Made by a program: the position numbers and the translations under genes
Source of the DNA: a virus
Length of the DNA: 43,214 nt
Direction: 5' to 3' (one strand)
IMG/VR virus record: IMGVR_UViG_3300032308_001472
Location: 1 to 43,214 of that record
The notes under the pieces: generated by a model
The model's input: the letters and a program-made list of their open reading frames with translations, nothing else
The model's database searches: none
Told to the model about the DNA's origin: nothing
Shown here: in pieces, positions 36,933 to 43,137 of the stretch
How the letters are laid out: every line of letters begins with the position of its first letter
Position numbering within the stretch: the first letter of the stretch is position 1

Positions 36933-39367
36933 AACAGGGCAGGGTTGGAGCCGAACAGCCCAGGGCTCAGGTCACCCTTTACCGGCGGCTTCGGCAGCCC
37001 CTGAATCCCCGTGCGCCGGCCGATCTCGCGGGTGATCTCCCCCAGCCAAGGGGTCTTGTGCATCTCCCGCATCTCCTCCAGTAACTGCTGGTGCAGCCAG
37101 CCCGCACGGCCCGCCGTGGTAGCGAAGCAGTCGTGATTGGTCAGGATCGGCACCTGTTGCGCTGCAGCGGCGCAGACGATCGCGTGACAGAGGGCAGCGT
37201 CGAAGCTGTGGATCAGGTTGGCCGGCAGCGGGATCTTCGTCTGCCGCAGGCTGAGCTCCCCATCGGGCGCCGCCTCCTGAATGTCCATCTGCATGGACTG
37301 CAGCCCGAACAGCTCGGTGCGGAACCGGTGCATGGTGGGGGTGGGTCTACCCTGCCGCATCGGGAATCCCATGGGCCCGGTCCACTCCAGCGGTTGCTGC
37401 TGGACGATCACCGGCTTGGCCAGGTTCCGGGTCCACTCAAGGAACGCCATGGCCGTGGCCAGTCGCTCATGCAGCACCCGGTTGACGATCTTCGACAGCC
37501 ACACCGATGCGTTCGCCACCTGGGTCTCGTACTCATGCAGCGGGAGCCAGCCGGTCTTCTCCTCCCGGGCCAGGCAGAACCCATCCACCAGCCCGGCGAA
37601 CCGTCCCCCGTAGGGCAGGGCCAGCACGGGCCCCTTCAGCAGCTTCCGATCGATCCCATGCTCCAGCCAGAGGCAGGCCATGTCGTGCTCCCGCCTGCTC
37701 TCCCCGTGCTGCCGGCGGCGCACCTCCTGGCGCACTTCCTGGGCGATGGTCTCGTAGAGGTCGCGCCCGGTGTCCCCCCAGAGGTTGGTCTCCCGGCCCA
37801 GCCACCGATCCCGCAGCAGGGCCGCGATGATCCCGCAGCCGCTGGTGGTCTGATCCATCCGCACCGGGCAGCCGATCGGCACGTTCGGATCGTCCAGCCA
37901 GCTGGCCACGGCCCGGCACGCCTGCAGGAACTGCCACGGTTCCTTCGCCCCCTTCCACAGGTCCAGCCGATCCAGCGGGGCGTCAGCCACGGCCACGGCC
38001 AGCTCCAGGTGTCGCTTGCTCCACGCCACCCGATCGGCCCACGGCTCCCGGCCCATCCCCCAGTGACCGGCCATGCCCCACAGCAGCCACTCGAATCCAT
38101 CCACATCCAGCTGCTCCCCTCCCCGGAAGGCGATCGCTGCCTTCTCGTGGTCCTGCCCCTGGTGGCTGGCGATCCGGTTGGCGGTGTAGACCCGGCCCCG
38201 GTCATCCAGGTCGTGCGCGAACCAGCAGGGGGTAGGTGCATCCTCAAGGGCTGCCAGGCTCCGCTCGATCCGCATCCGCCGGCCGGCGTTCTTTCTCAGG
38301 TCGGCATGGTGCTGCGCCACCTCCCGCCGGTGGCGAATGAAGGCCTCCTCCTGGGCCTCGGGGCTGGGCAAGGTGGGCAGGGGGAGCGGCCGGCTCGACA
38401 CCTTGAACAGGCCCAGGCCCCCGGCGTTCCATGCCTCCCGGGCCACGGCCACCAGCCCTTGGTCGATCTCCAGCTGCCGGCCCTGCAGGTAGTTCACCAC
38501 CGTCAGCGCGCGGCTCAGGTCGGCACCCTTCAGGTGATCGATCTGCCCATCCCTGCTCCGCACCAGCTGGGCCTTGCCGGTCAGGCTCCCGCCCCCACTC
38601 AGCCCCTCCCATGGCCGCGGCGGACAGGCCATCGCCCCCCGTGCGGTGCTCCAGCGGCCGGGCGCCACCTCCCGCACTAGCGCCATGGCGGTCTCGGTGG
38701 GGCGCACCATCCGCACGTTCCGGCCGCCCACCTTCTCTACCTGAATGATGATCAGCTCGGTCCTCTGCTCCACCAGATGGAGCATCAGGGCGCCGATCTC
38801 GTACCGCTGCACCGTTGTCCACGGCTCGGCGCTCCCCCGCCCGCATAGCTGCTCCTGAATCTTCCGCCGGGTGAGATGGCTGCGCTTCTCGTGGTGCCGC
38901 TTCAACTGGCGGAACATGGTGGGCTTGGCCGCGGCCATCTTCTGGCCCCTCAGCTCCTGCTCCAGGGTCATGCCGATGACCCCTGCAAGGGTGACGTGCT
39001 TGTCTCCCCCGGTCAGCCGATCAACGATCACCCGCAGGGCGATCAGTGCCGCGTGCTGGGGCCGGCGGAACAGGGGCAGCAGGTTCAATCCGGCATGGCC
39101 CACGCCTGCTGTGGGGTTCACCAGTTGGACCGCGGCCAGGTCGTTCAGCCCCAGGGCCACGGGCCGGGAACAGTCCCGCAGCAGCCGGCGGCCATGGGTC
39201 AGCCGGGACTCCCGGCGCATGGCCCGCAGCCGGGCCTCATTGGCGCTCTGCCGCTCCCATGCACGGCGCTCCTCCCGCCGCTCGCGGAGTAGCTGGAGCT
39301 CAGCATCACCCAGGGTGGATGTGGTGCCGATGCTGCTGGGTGATGCCGATTCCGCCTCTGAGAGCAT
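36926..39367 (-). CDS. single-subunit RNA polymerase (T7 gp1-like)
   Basis: 813 aa from the ATG at 39367 with GGGGAGG 7 nt upstream (T7: 883). Conserved parts in order: HDLDDRGRVYTANRIASHQGQD (T7-family DxRGR region, about 386-405), VRMDQTTSGCGIIAALLRD with catalytic Asp at about 505 (motif A), DRKLLKGPVLALPYGGRFAGLVDGF with Lys and Tyr of motif B (about 573-597), and ILTNHDCFATTAGRAGW with catalytic Asp at about 746 (motif C). It transcribes phage genes from phage promoters. It lies directly downstream of the attachment region, as in P-SSP7-like cyanophages. The 5' end of the gene is partly duplicated beyond the attachment site. Confidence 0.96.
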   Translation of the reverse strand: MLSEAESASPSSIGTTSTLGDAELQLLRERREERRAWERQSANEARLRAMRRESRLTHGRRLLRDCSRPVALGLNDLAAVQLVNPTAGVGHAGLNLLPLFRRPQHAALIALRVIVDRLTGGDKHVTLAGVIGMTLEQELRGQKMAAAKPTMFRQLKRHHEKRSHLTRRKIQEQLCGRGSAEPWTTVQRYEIGALMLHLVEQRTELIIIQVEKVGGRNVRMVRPTETAMALVREVAPGRWSTARGAMACPPRPWEGLSGGGSLTGKAQLVRSRDGQIDHLKGADLSRALTVVNYLQGRQLEIDQGLVAVAREAWNAGGLGLFKVSSRPLPLPTLPSPEAQEEAFIRHRREVAQHHADLRKNAGRRMRIERSLAALEDAPTPCWFAHDLDDRGRVYTANRIASHQGQDHEKAAIAFRGGEQLDVDGFEWLLWGMAGHWGMGREPWADRVAWSKRHLELAVAVADAPLDRLDLWKGAKEPWQFLQACRAVASWLDDPNVPIGCPVRMDQTTSGCGIIAALLRDRWLGRETNLWGDTGRDLYETIAQEVRQEVRRRQHGESRREHDMACLWLEHGIDRKLLKGPVLALPYGGRFAGLVDGFCLAREEKTGWLPLHEYETQVANASVWLSKIVNRVLHERLATAMAFLEWTRNLAKPVIVQQQPLEWTGPMGFPMRQGRPTPTMHRFRTELFGLQSMQMDIQEAAPDGELSLRQTKIPLPANLIHSFDAALCHAIVCAAAAQQVPILTNHDCFATTAGRAGWLHQQLLEEMREMHKTPWLGEITREIGRRTGIQGLPKPPVKGDLSPGLFGSNPALFS

Positions 39368-39373
39368 CAAATC
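39339..39373. repeat. direct repeat copy 1 (RNA polymerase 5' end)
   Basis: Contains GGTGATGCCGA (39339-39349) and AGCATCAAATC (39363-39373), both found again at 39539-39564, 200 and 191 bp to the right. It also holds CCGATTCCGCC (39346-39356), which is identical to 11 bp in the tRNA half (39479-39489). Confidence 0.75.
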
Positions 39374-39430
39374 CTCCCCACCTATGCAGAGTCCTCCTGG
39401 CCCAGTCGCTGGCCTGTCCCTCCGGTTGAT

Positions 39431-39444
39431 CTACAAGGGTGCAG
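39431..39444 (-). promoter_or_regulatory. CTGCA-type motif before RNA polymerase gene
   Basis: The minus strand reads CTGCA-CCCT-TGTAG, 64 nt upstream of the polymerase ATG and directly after the tRNA half. A further half site CTCTGCA lies at 39385-39391. If it is a phage promoter, the polymerase would drive its own gene. Confidence 0.45.
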
Positions 39445-39457
39445 GGATGGGTAGAGC

Positions 39458-39497
39458 TTTTTAAGTCCGCTGCGTATACCGATTCCGCCATGCCCCC
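39458..39497 (-). other. 5' half of tRNA-Leu(UAA), putative attP core
   Basis: The minus strand reads GGGGGCATGGCGGAATCGG, TATACGCAGC, GGACTTAAAA. This has the acceptor 5' strand, the class II D-arm typical of Leu, the anticodon stem 5' strand and the loop CTTAAAA with anticodon UAA. After the loop the sequence turns to AGCTC and no longer pairs, so no tRNA can form. P-SSP7 carries a 42-bp match to the same half of its host's tRNA-Leu next to its integrase gene (established). This 40-bp element is thus the expected integration core. Confidence 0.85.
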
Positions 39498-39538
39498 GCC
39501 TGTCACTGCAATGGTTCTCGGGGATTCCAACTGCTGCA

Positions 39539-39570
39539 GGTGATGCCGAATTAAGCATCAAATCGGCACC
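39539..39570. repeat. direct repeat copy 2 and hairpin in attachment region
   Basis: Second copy of GGTGATGCCGA and AGCATCAAATC, here only 4 bp apart. It also forms TGATGC / GCATCA (39541-39546 and 39555-39560, 8-nt loop). It could be an integrase arm site, a decayed duplication of the polymerase gene start, or a terminator without T-run. Confidence 0.6.
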
Positions 39571-39603
39571 AGCTGGGCACCACATCCATTCCAGTGGACA
39601 CAT

Positions 39604-39900
39604 CTACTTTACAAGGCAGGCTTCAAGGAATCCCACATCGCTCTGGCCGATGATCTCGATCTCGATGTGGTGGTCGTCGGGGTGACGCCAGACCGGCAGC
39701 CCGTCGAGGCTCATCTGGTTGACCGTGACGAACCGCTCCCCGTGCTTCCGCTCGTGCGCCTGCACGGCATGGTCCCGCAACTGCTGCCACTGGTAGGCCC
39801 CCAGGTGGTAGCTCACGGGTTCCAGGCCGCGCTCGATGGCGGCCCTGGCGAACTCCCGAAGCCGGCCCTTGATGTGGGGCCCCAGGTCCTGCTGTGCCAT
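39604..39900 (-). CDS. 98-aa hypothetical protein next to attachment site
   Basis: ATG at 39900, 3 nt behind a promoter-like motif. The sequence MAQQDLGPHIKGRLREFARAAIERGLEPVSYHLGAYQWQQLRDHAVQAHERKHGERFVTVNQMSLDGLPVWRHPDDHHIEIEIIG ends in a short beta/His-rich part. The place between integrase and attP suits a recombination directionality factor or another small regulator, but the sequence shows no clear helix-turn-helix. The size fits; the role is unproven. Confidence 0.6.
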   Translation of the reverse strand: MAQQDLGPHIKGRLREFARAAIERGLEPVSYHLGAYQWQQLRDHAVQAHERKHGERFVTVNQMSLDGLPVWRHPDDHHIEIEIIGQSDVGFLEACLVK

Positions 39901-39903
39901 GGT

Positions 39904-39917
39904 CTGCAACAGTGCAG
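39904..39917 (-). promoter_or_regulatory. CTGCA-N4-TGCAG motif between integrase cluster and attachment region
   Basis: The minus strand reads CTCTGCA-CTGT-TGCAG, ending 3 nt before the ATG at 39900. Confidence 0.55.
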
Positions 39918-39956
39918 AGTTTCAACCATTCTGGCGATTGGCCGGGGGCAGCACCA

Positions 39957-40169
39957 CTACGGGAAGGCCCCGCTCCGCTTCATTAGCACGAACAGGGCTG
40001 CCCTGGTCTCCCGAGAGGTGAGCAGATCAAACGGGATGCCGCAGAACAGGAAGGTGTGTCTGGTCTCCCGCATCTCCTCCATGTCCCGCTCGATCATCGC
40101 CAGCATGGTTTCCGGGATCGCTTCGACCATCCGCTCTATCCGTTTTGAATACAGTGCCGGGTCGTCCAT
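39957..40169 (-). CDS. 70-aa hypothetical protein coupled to integrase
   Basis: ATG at 40169 overlapping the integrase stop (TGATG). The sequence MDDPALYSKRIERMVEAIPETMLAMIERDMEEMRETRHTFLFCGIPFDLLTSRETRAALFVLMKRSGAFP is acidic and helical in the first half. Tight coupling suggests action with the integrase, for example as an excisionase-like or control protein, though no DNA-binding fold is obvious. The long in-frame upstream extension inside the integrase gene is rejected. Confidence 0.6.
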   Translation of the reverse strand: MDDPALYSKRIERMVEAIPETMLAMIERDMEEMRETRHTFLFCGIPFDLLTSRETRAALFVLMKRSGAFP

Positions 40170-41167
40170 CAGCGGGCCTCCAGCGCCGACACGCAAGCAT
40201 CTAGCGCATTGGTGGACAGGTGCAGATACCGCTGGCACGCTGCCAGGCTCGTCCACCCTCCGAAGGCCTGCAGCTGGGCCAGGCTCACCCCTGCACTGGC
40301 CAGCTTGCTGGCGCACGTGTGGCGCAGGGTGTGGATCCCGATCGGCTCCTCCCCTAGGCCCGTGTGATCCAGGGCCCGCTGCAGTAGCCGGCGCATCGTG
40401 TGGTACGGGTAGGGCCACACCCGATGGGTGCGGACAGCCGGGAGGTGCGGGCGGATCGCATCCTGCGCCCGGCGGGTGAGCGGAACGCTGCGGGGCTTGC
40501 CGGTCTTTGTGATCCAGAAGGTGACTCGCCCCTTCTCCAGATCGACATCACCCCCCTTCAGCCGCTCGGCCTCCCCCCAGCGGGCGGCAGTCTCGAGGAA
40601 GAACACGATCAGATCGGCCGCGGCAGGCTCTCCAGCCCTGACCAGCCACTCGCAGATCGCATCCCTTTCGTGATCCAGCAGCACCCGATCCCGGTGGTTG
40701 TCGGCCCGGAGCTGGCGGGGCATCTGCGGGGCGGCCTCGAGGTGGCCATGCAGCACGGCGTCCGACAGCATCCCCCGCAGGGCGGACAGCTTCCTGTTGG
40801 CCGTGGCCGGGCGGATCCCCTGGCGCATCAGCTGCTGCCGCCATGCCTCCACCTTGGGGGCCGTGATGGTGGCCAGCTGGGTGTCGGGCCCGAAGGCCTC
40901 CATCACGAGCCGGGCATTGATCAGGCTCGTGCGCTCCCCCTTGGTCCCCGCCCACCGGATGGTGGCCGAGAGGTTGAAGGCGTCGCGCATGGTGAAGCCC
41001 CCCGGGGTGCGGCTGCCGGCAGCCTTGGGGGCGGTGAGCTCATCGAGGAGCTGGCGGCGGCGGGCCAGGGCCTCGGTCTTGGTGGCGGCCCGGCCGATCC
41101 GGCGCACACCATTGACGGTCACATCAGCGATCCAGCCGCGCTCAGTGCGGCGAACGGTTCCGGCCAT
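40169..41167 (-). CDS. int: tyrosine recombinase / integrase
   Basis: 332 aa. The N-terminal arm-binding region (TVRRTERGWIADVTVNGVRRIGRAATKTEALARRRQLL) is followed by a SAM-like core-binding domain (about 58-150) and the catalytic domain with Arg196 (ETAARWGEAERL), Lys in ITKTGKPRSVPL (221/224), His279-x-x-Arg282 (IHTLRHTCA), Trp305 (GGWTS, in place of the second His, which is allowed in the family) and Tyr314 (CQRYLH). All catalytic positions are present, so it should be active. With the tRNA-Leu half at 39458-39497 it predicts integration into the host tRNA-Leu(UAA) gene. Confidence 0.95.
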   Translation of the reverse strand: MAGTVRRTERGWIADVTVNGVRRIGRAATKTEALARRRQLLDELTAPKAAGSRTPGGFTMRDAFNLSATIRWAGTKGERTSLINARLVMEAFGPDTQLATITAPKVEAWRQQLMRQGIRPATANRKLSALRGMLSDAVLHGHLEAAPQMPRQLRADNHRDRVLLDHERDAICEWLVRAGEPAAADLIVFFLETAARWGEAERLKGGDVDLEKGRVTFWITKTGKPRSVPLTRRAQDAIRPHLPAVRTHRVWPYPYHTMRRLLQRALDHTGLGEEPIGIHTLRHTCASKLASAGVSLAQLQAFGGWTSLAACQRYLHLSTNALDACVSALEAR

Positions 41168-41170
41168 CGG

Positions 41171-41458
41171 TCAGTCCTCCTCGCTGCTGAGGGGCACCCG
41201 GCCGATGAGGATGGGGCGGGGAGGGCTCAGCTTCATGGCCTCCTCGAGCATCCCCATCAGGCGGCCGTTTTCCTCCAGCAGCAGCCGGATGAGCTCCTGC
41301 TGCGAAATGGCAGCCCTGACGGCGTTCCTGGCCCAGGGGTTGTTCCGCATGGCCTCCTCGCCGACCGTATCGATCGTCACCGGTGGCGATACTGGCTCCC
41401 GGGCCGCCCTCGCAGCCCTCAGTGCCTGCTCCGTGGCTGTTTCCTTGCGTTCTTCCAT
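41171..41458 (-). CDS. 95-aa hypothetical protein upstream of integrase
   Basis: ATG at 41458 after the run CACCACCACCACC. The sequence MEERKETATEQALRAARAARE, a Pro-rich linker, then NAVRAAISQQELIRLLLEENGRLMGMLEEAMKL, a short leucine-zipper-like helix. It may dimerise. The stop lies 3 nt from the integrase ATG, so the two are co-translated. No family is recognised. Confidence 0.55.
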   Translation of the reverse strand: MEERKETATEQALRAARAAREPVSPPVTIDTVGEEAMRNNPWARNAVRAAISQQELIRLLLEENGRLMGMLEEAMKLSPPRPILIGRVPLSSEED

Positions 41459-41533
41459 GGCTCGGTGGTGGTGGTGACCAATTGGCCGCCTGACGCCTGA
41501 AAACCAAGGCGGGGCGGCGGTTTTGGGTGGTGT

Positions 41534-41848
41534 TCACAGGGCCCCCAGCTCCTTGGCCAGGGCCCTGCCTTGCTTGGTGAGTCGGGCCCGGTATCTGCGG
41601 CCCTCGTCGGGATCGATGTAGGTCTCGATCAGGTTGTGCCCCCGGTCCCCCTTGCGATGGCGGGGGCCCAGGGCGTTCAGCGTGCGGCTGACGCTGCTGT
41701 TGGTCAGTTCCAGCGCCTCCTCGATTTCTCGATAGGTGCAGCTGGCCCTCTGGGCAACGAACAGGAAGGTCTGAACGAAATGCAGAGGCATCTGCGGATC
41801 CAAAACCGCGAAACGCTGCAGACCCCGCTCCAGTTGACCCAGACCCAT
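41534..41848 (-). CDS. MarR-like winged-helix regulator
   Basis: 104 aa. LQRFAVLDPQMPLHFVQTFLFVAQRASCTYREIEEALELTNSSVSRTLNALGPRHRKGDRGHNLIETYIDPDEGRRYRARLTKQGRALAKEL is a compact MarR-type winged helix: recognition helix TNSSVSRTLNAL, wing about 70-90, C-terminal helix. A MarR-like gene near the integrase and RNA polymerase is also known from P-SSP7-type cyanophages. A perfect 14-bp palindrome lies 17 bp upstream of the start and is a likely autoregulatory operator. It may control the choice between lysogeny and lysis (inference). Confidence 0.8.
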   Translation of the reverse strand: MGLGQLERGLQRFAVLDPQMPLHFVQTFLFVAQRASCTYREIEEALELTNSSVSRTLNALGPRHRKGDRGHNLIETYIDPDEGRRYRARLTKQGRALAKELGAL

Positions 41849-41864
41849 GACCCATGATGCTTGC

Positions 41865-41878
41865 GACTCCTAGGAGTC
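41865..41878. promoter_or_regulatory. 14-bp perfect palindrome GACTCCTAGGAGTC, probable regulator operator
   Basis: Perfect dyad GACTCCTAGGAGTC just upstream of the MarR-like gene and adjacent to a degenerate CTGCA-type motif. Its half-site recurs in the inverted repeat at 36906-36932. Confidence 0.6.
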
Positions 41879-41892
41879 TGGCACCGATGCAA
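41879..41892 (-). promoter_or_regulatory. degenerate CTGCA-type motif before MarR-like gene
   Basis: The minus strand reads TTGCA-TCGG-TGCCA. Only part of each arm is conserved. It is listed because spacing and place fit. Confidence 0.3.
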
Positions 41893-42035
41893 GGATAGTC
41901 CGGTTCGGTCGGTTCGGCCGGGGGGAAACGGGGCAACGATACTGATTTCATGCCACCAGCGGCCCCAAGGAATCGCAGCGGTTGCGATGAGGATCACGCG
42001 GGAAGAACTCTTCATGTAGGAGGCGCGAGAGGACG

Positions 42036-42049
42036 ATGCACGGATGCAG
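42036..42049 (-). promoter_or_regulatory. CTGCA-N4-TGCAT motif upstream of MarR-like gene
   Basis: The minus strand reads CTGCA-TCCG-TGCAT, in the 206-bp gap between two regulator genes (41849-42054). The gap otherwise holds only the palindrome and a weak second motif. Confidence 0.45.
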
Positions 42050-42054
42050 CAGAT

Positions 42055-42384
42055 CTAATCCGGCTGCAGATACTGGATCAGTTGCCGACCGTTTGGGGAC
42101 AGTGAGTAACACAAAGCCCCAGGGATATGGGGATGGGGCCGGGTGATCAGGAGCTCCAGCGGGCTTTCGGCCCACTTCCCCTGAACCCACCGGGCCTTCC
42201 CCCGCAGGATCTGAAGGCATCGGGTGATGGTGGCCCTATCCACGTCGGGAACGGCCTCCTCCAGCTCCTTGCGGTTGTCGATGCCGGCGGCCACGTGCAA
42301 CAGCACCTCCAGCGCGGTGAGCGACAGGGTGGGTGCTGCGGTGCGGATGCCGGCGATCCAGTTGGCGGCCTTGGCGGGCTTCAT
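42055..42384 (-). CDS. winged-helix protein, last gene of early cluster
   Basis: 109 aa from the ATG at 42384, overlapping the upstream stop (ATGA). The sequence MKPAKAANWIAGIRTAAPTLSLTALEVLLHVAAGIDNRKELEEAVPDVDRATITRCLQILRGKARWVQGKW..LELLITRPHPHIPGALCYSLSPNGRQLIQYL is a MarR-like winged helix with a recognition helix DRATITRCLQILRG and a wing before YSLSPNGRQLI. It is a second small regulator beside the MarR-like gene at 41534. Targets are unknown; the intergenic palindromes are candidates. Confidence 0.7.
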   Translation of the reverse strand: MKPAKAANWIAGIRTAAPTLSLTALEVLLHVAAGIDNRKELEEAVPDVDRATITRCLQILRGKARWVQGKWAESPLELLITRPHPHIPGALCYSLSPNGRQLIQYLQPD

Positions 42385-42629
42385 CGCCTGCGGCTCCGCT
42401 CGAACGGGCGCACCGTGTTGGCGGCCCGTGCGATCTCGGCCTCTTCCTGCCATTTCTGCCAGTTGCTCCGGGGATCCACGCCAGGGGGCGGATCTGCCCG
42501 CTCAACGATGACGACCCAGAGGACCGACAGCGGCAATGCCAGGCTGAGCACACCAACGACGCCGGGCAACCCCAGGGCGATGCCTGCGGCGATGCCAGCG
42601 GCCAGCCAGCCGAGGGTGGTGCGGTTCAT
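42381..42629 (-). CDS. 82-aa membrane protein
   Basis: Two hydrophobic segments at the N-terminus (residues about 5-20, LGWLAAGIAAGIALG, and 22-43, PGVVGVLSLALPLSVLWVVIV), then a charged cytoplasmic-type tail (RSNWQKWQEEAEIARAANTVRPFERSRRR). GGAGGGC precedes the ATG by 5 nt. It is an early-cluster gene, coupled to both neighbours. Small early membrane proteins in phages often act in exclusion of other phages or in altering host transport; neither can be shown here. Confidence 0.65.
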   Translation of the reverse strand: MNRTTLGWLAAGIAAGIALGLPGVVGVLSLALPLSVLWVVIVERADPPPGVDPRSNWQKWQEEAEIARAANTVRPFERSRRR

Positions 42630-42925
42630 TTGGCGCCCTCCTGCAGGGCCTGCAGCGCGAGTTCCATGGCATCGCGGTCGTGAATGTTGAGAAAGTCAGG
42701 GGTCGCTAGCTGCTTTCGCAACCGAGCCAGCGCCCGCTCCCGCAGGGTCGGTAGTGCGGGTCGCGGGGCCTTCCTTTCCAGGAAGTCGGCGCCGGCGTTG
42801 TATTCGTGCTGCCTCATGTGGGCCACCACGGCATCAAGGGCCACGCGGGCCTCAAGCTCGGCGTAGTGGCTCCCGGTCTCACTTCTGATGGCATCCGCCA
42901 TCGCCTCGATCAGCGGGCAGCTCAT
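42626..42925 (-). CDS. 99-aa hypothetical protein
   Basis: The sequence MSCPLIEAMADAIRSETGSHYAELEARVALDAVVAHMRQHEYNAGADFLERKAPRPALPTLRERALARLRKQLATPDFLNIHDRDAMELALQAL is helical with a balanced charge pattern. GGAGGGGG lies 4 nt before the ATG. It overlaps both neighbours by 4 nt. No family is recognised. Confidence 0.6.
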   Translation of the reverse strand: MSCPLIEAMADAIRSETGSHYAELEARVALDAVVAHMRQHEYNAGADFLERKAPRPALPTLRERALARLRKQLATPDFLNIHDRDAMELALQALQEGAK

Positions 42926-43137
42926 CGCACCCCCTCCAGCTGGTTCAGCACGTGATGCAGCTGGTGCAGTTCCTCGCTGGTGTAAGCCCAGCTGTCGTCC
43001 CCAGGCGGCAGGGACTGCACCTGAGCTTCGAGCAGATCCCGCAGGGTCTGCAGATGGACCCGCAGCAGGGGTCTGAGGAGCCCCGCCTGTGTGGTGCTGA
43101 TCTGCAGGAGTGTGGTGGTTCGTGGTTGGTAGCTCAT
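42922..43137 (-). CDS. 71-aa hypothetical protein
   Basis: MSYQPRTTTLLQISTTQAGLLRPLLRVHLQTLRDLLEAQVQSLPPGDDSWAYTSEELHQLHHVLNQLEGVR is a helical protein with a regular Leu pattern. The ATG at 43137 overlaps the stop of the Ala-rich gene (ATGA) and is preceded by CCACCCACCACCACTAACCC, an ACC-type leader. It belongs to the early cluster that continues at the left end of the window. Function unknown. Confidence 0.6.
   Translation of the reverse strand: MSYQPRTTTLLQISTTQAGLLRPLLRVHLQTLRDLLEAQVQSLPPGDDSWAYTSEELHQLHHVLNQLEGVR

Noticed and set aside
29057-38680. Long plus-strand open frames opposite the portal gene and the RNA polymerase gene
   Set aside because: Same reason; no domain sense and no starts in context.
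39458-39497. Functional tRNA-Leu gene
   Set aside because: Only the 5' half is present; the anticodon stem cannot pair and no variable loop, T-arm or acceptor 3' strand follows.
41704-42015. 103-codon minus-strand frame starting MKSSSRVILIA
   Set aside because: It overlaps the MarR-like gene, has no coherent composition and runs through the operator region.
42642-42656. CTGCAGGGCCTGCAG as another member of the motif family
   Set aside because: The spacer is 5 nt rather than 4 and the site lies inside a coding region.
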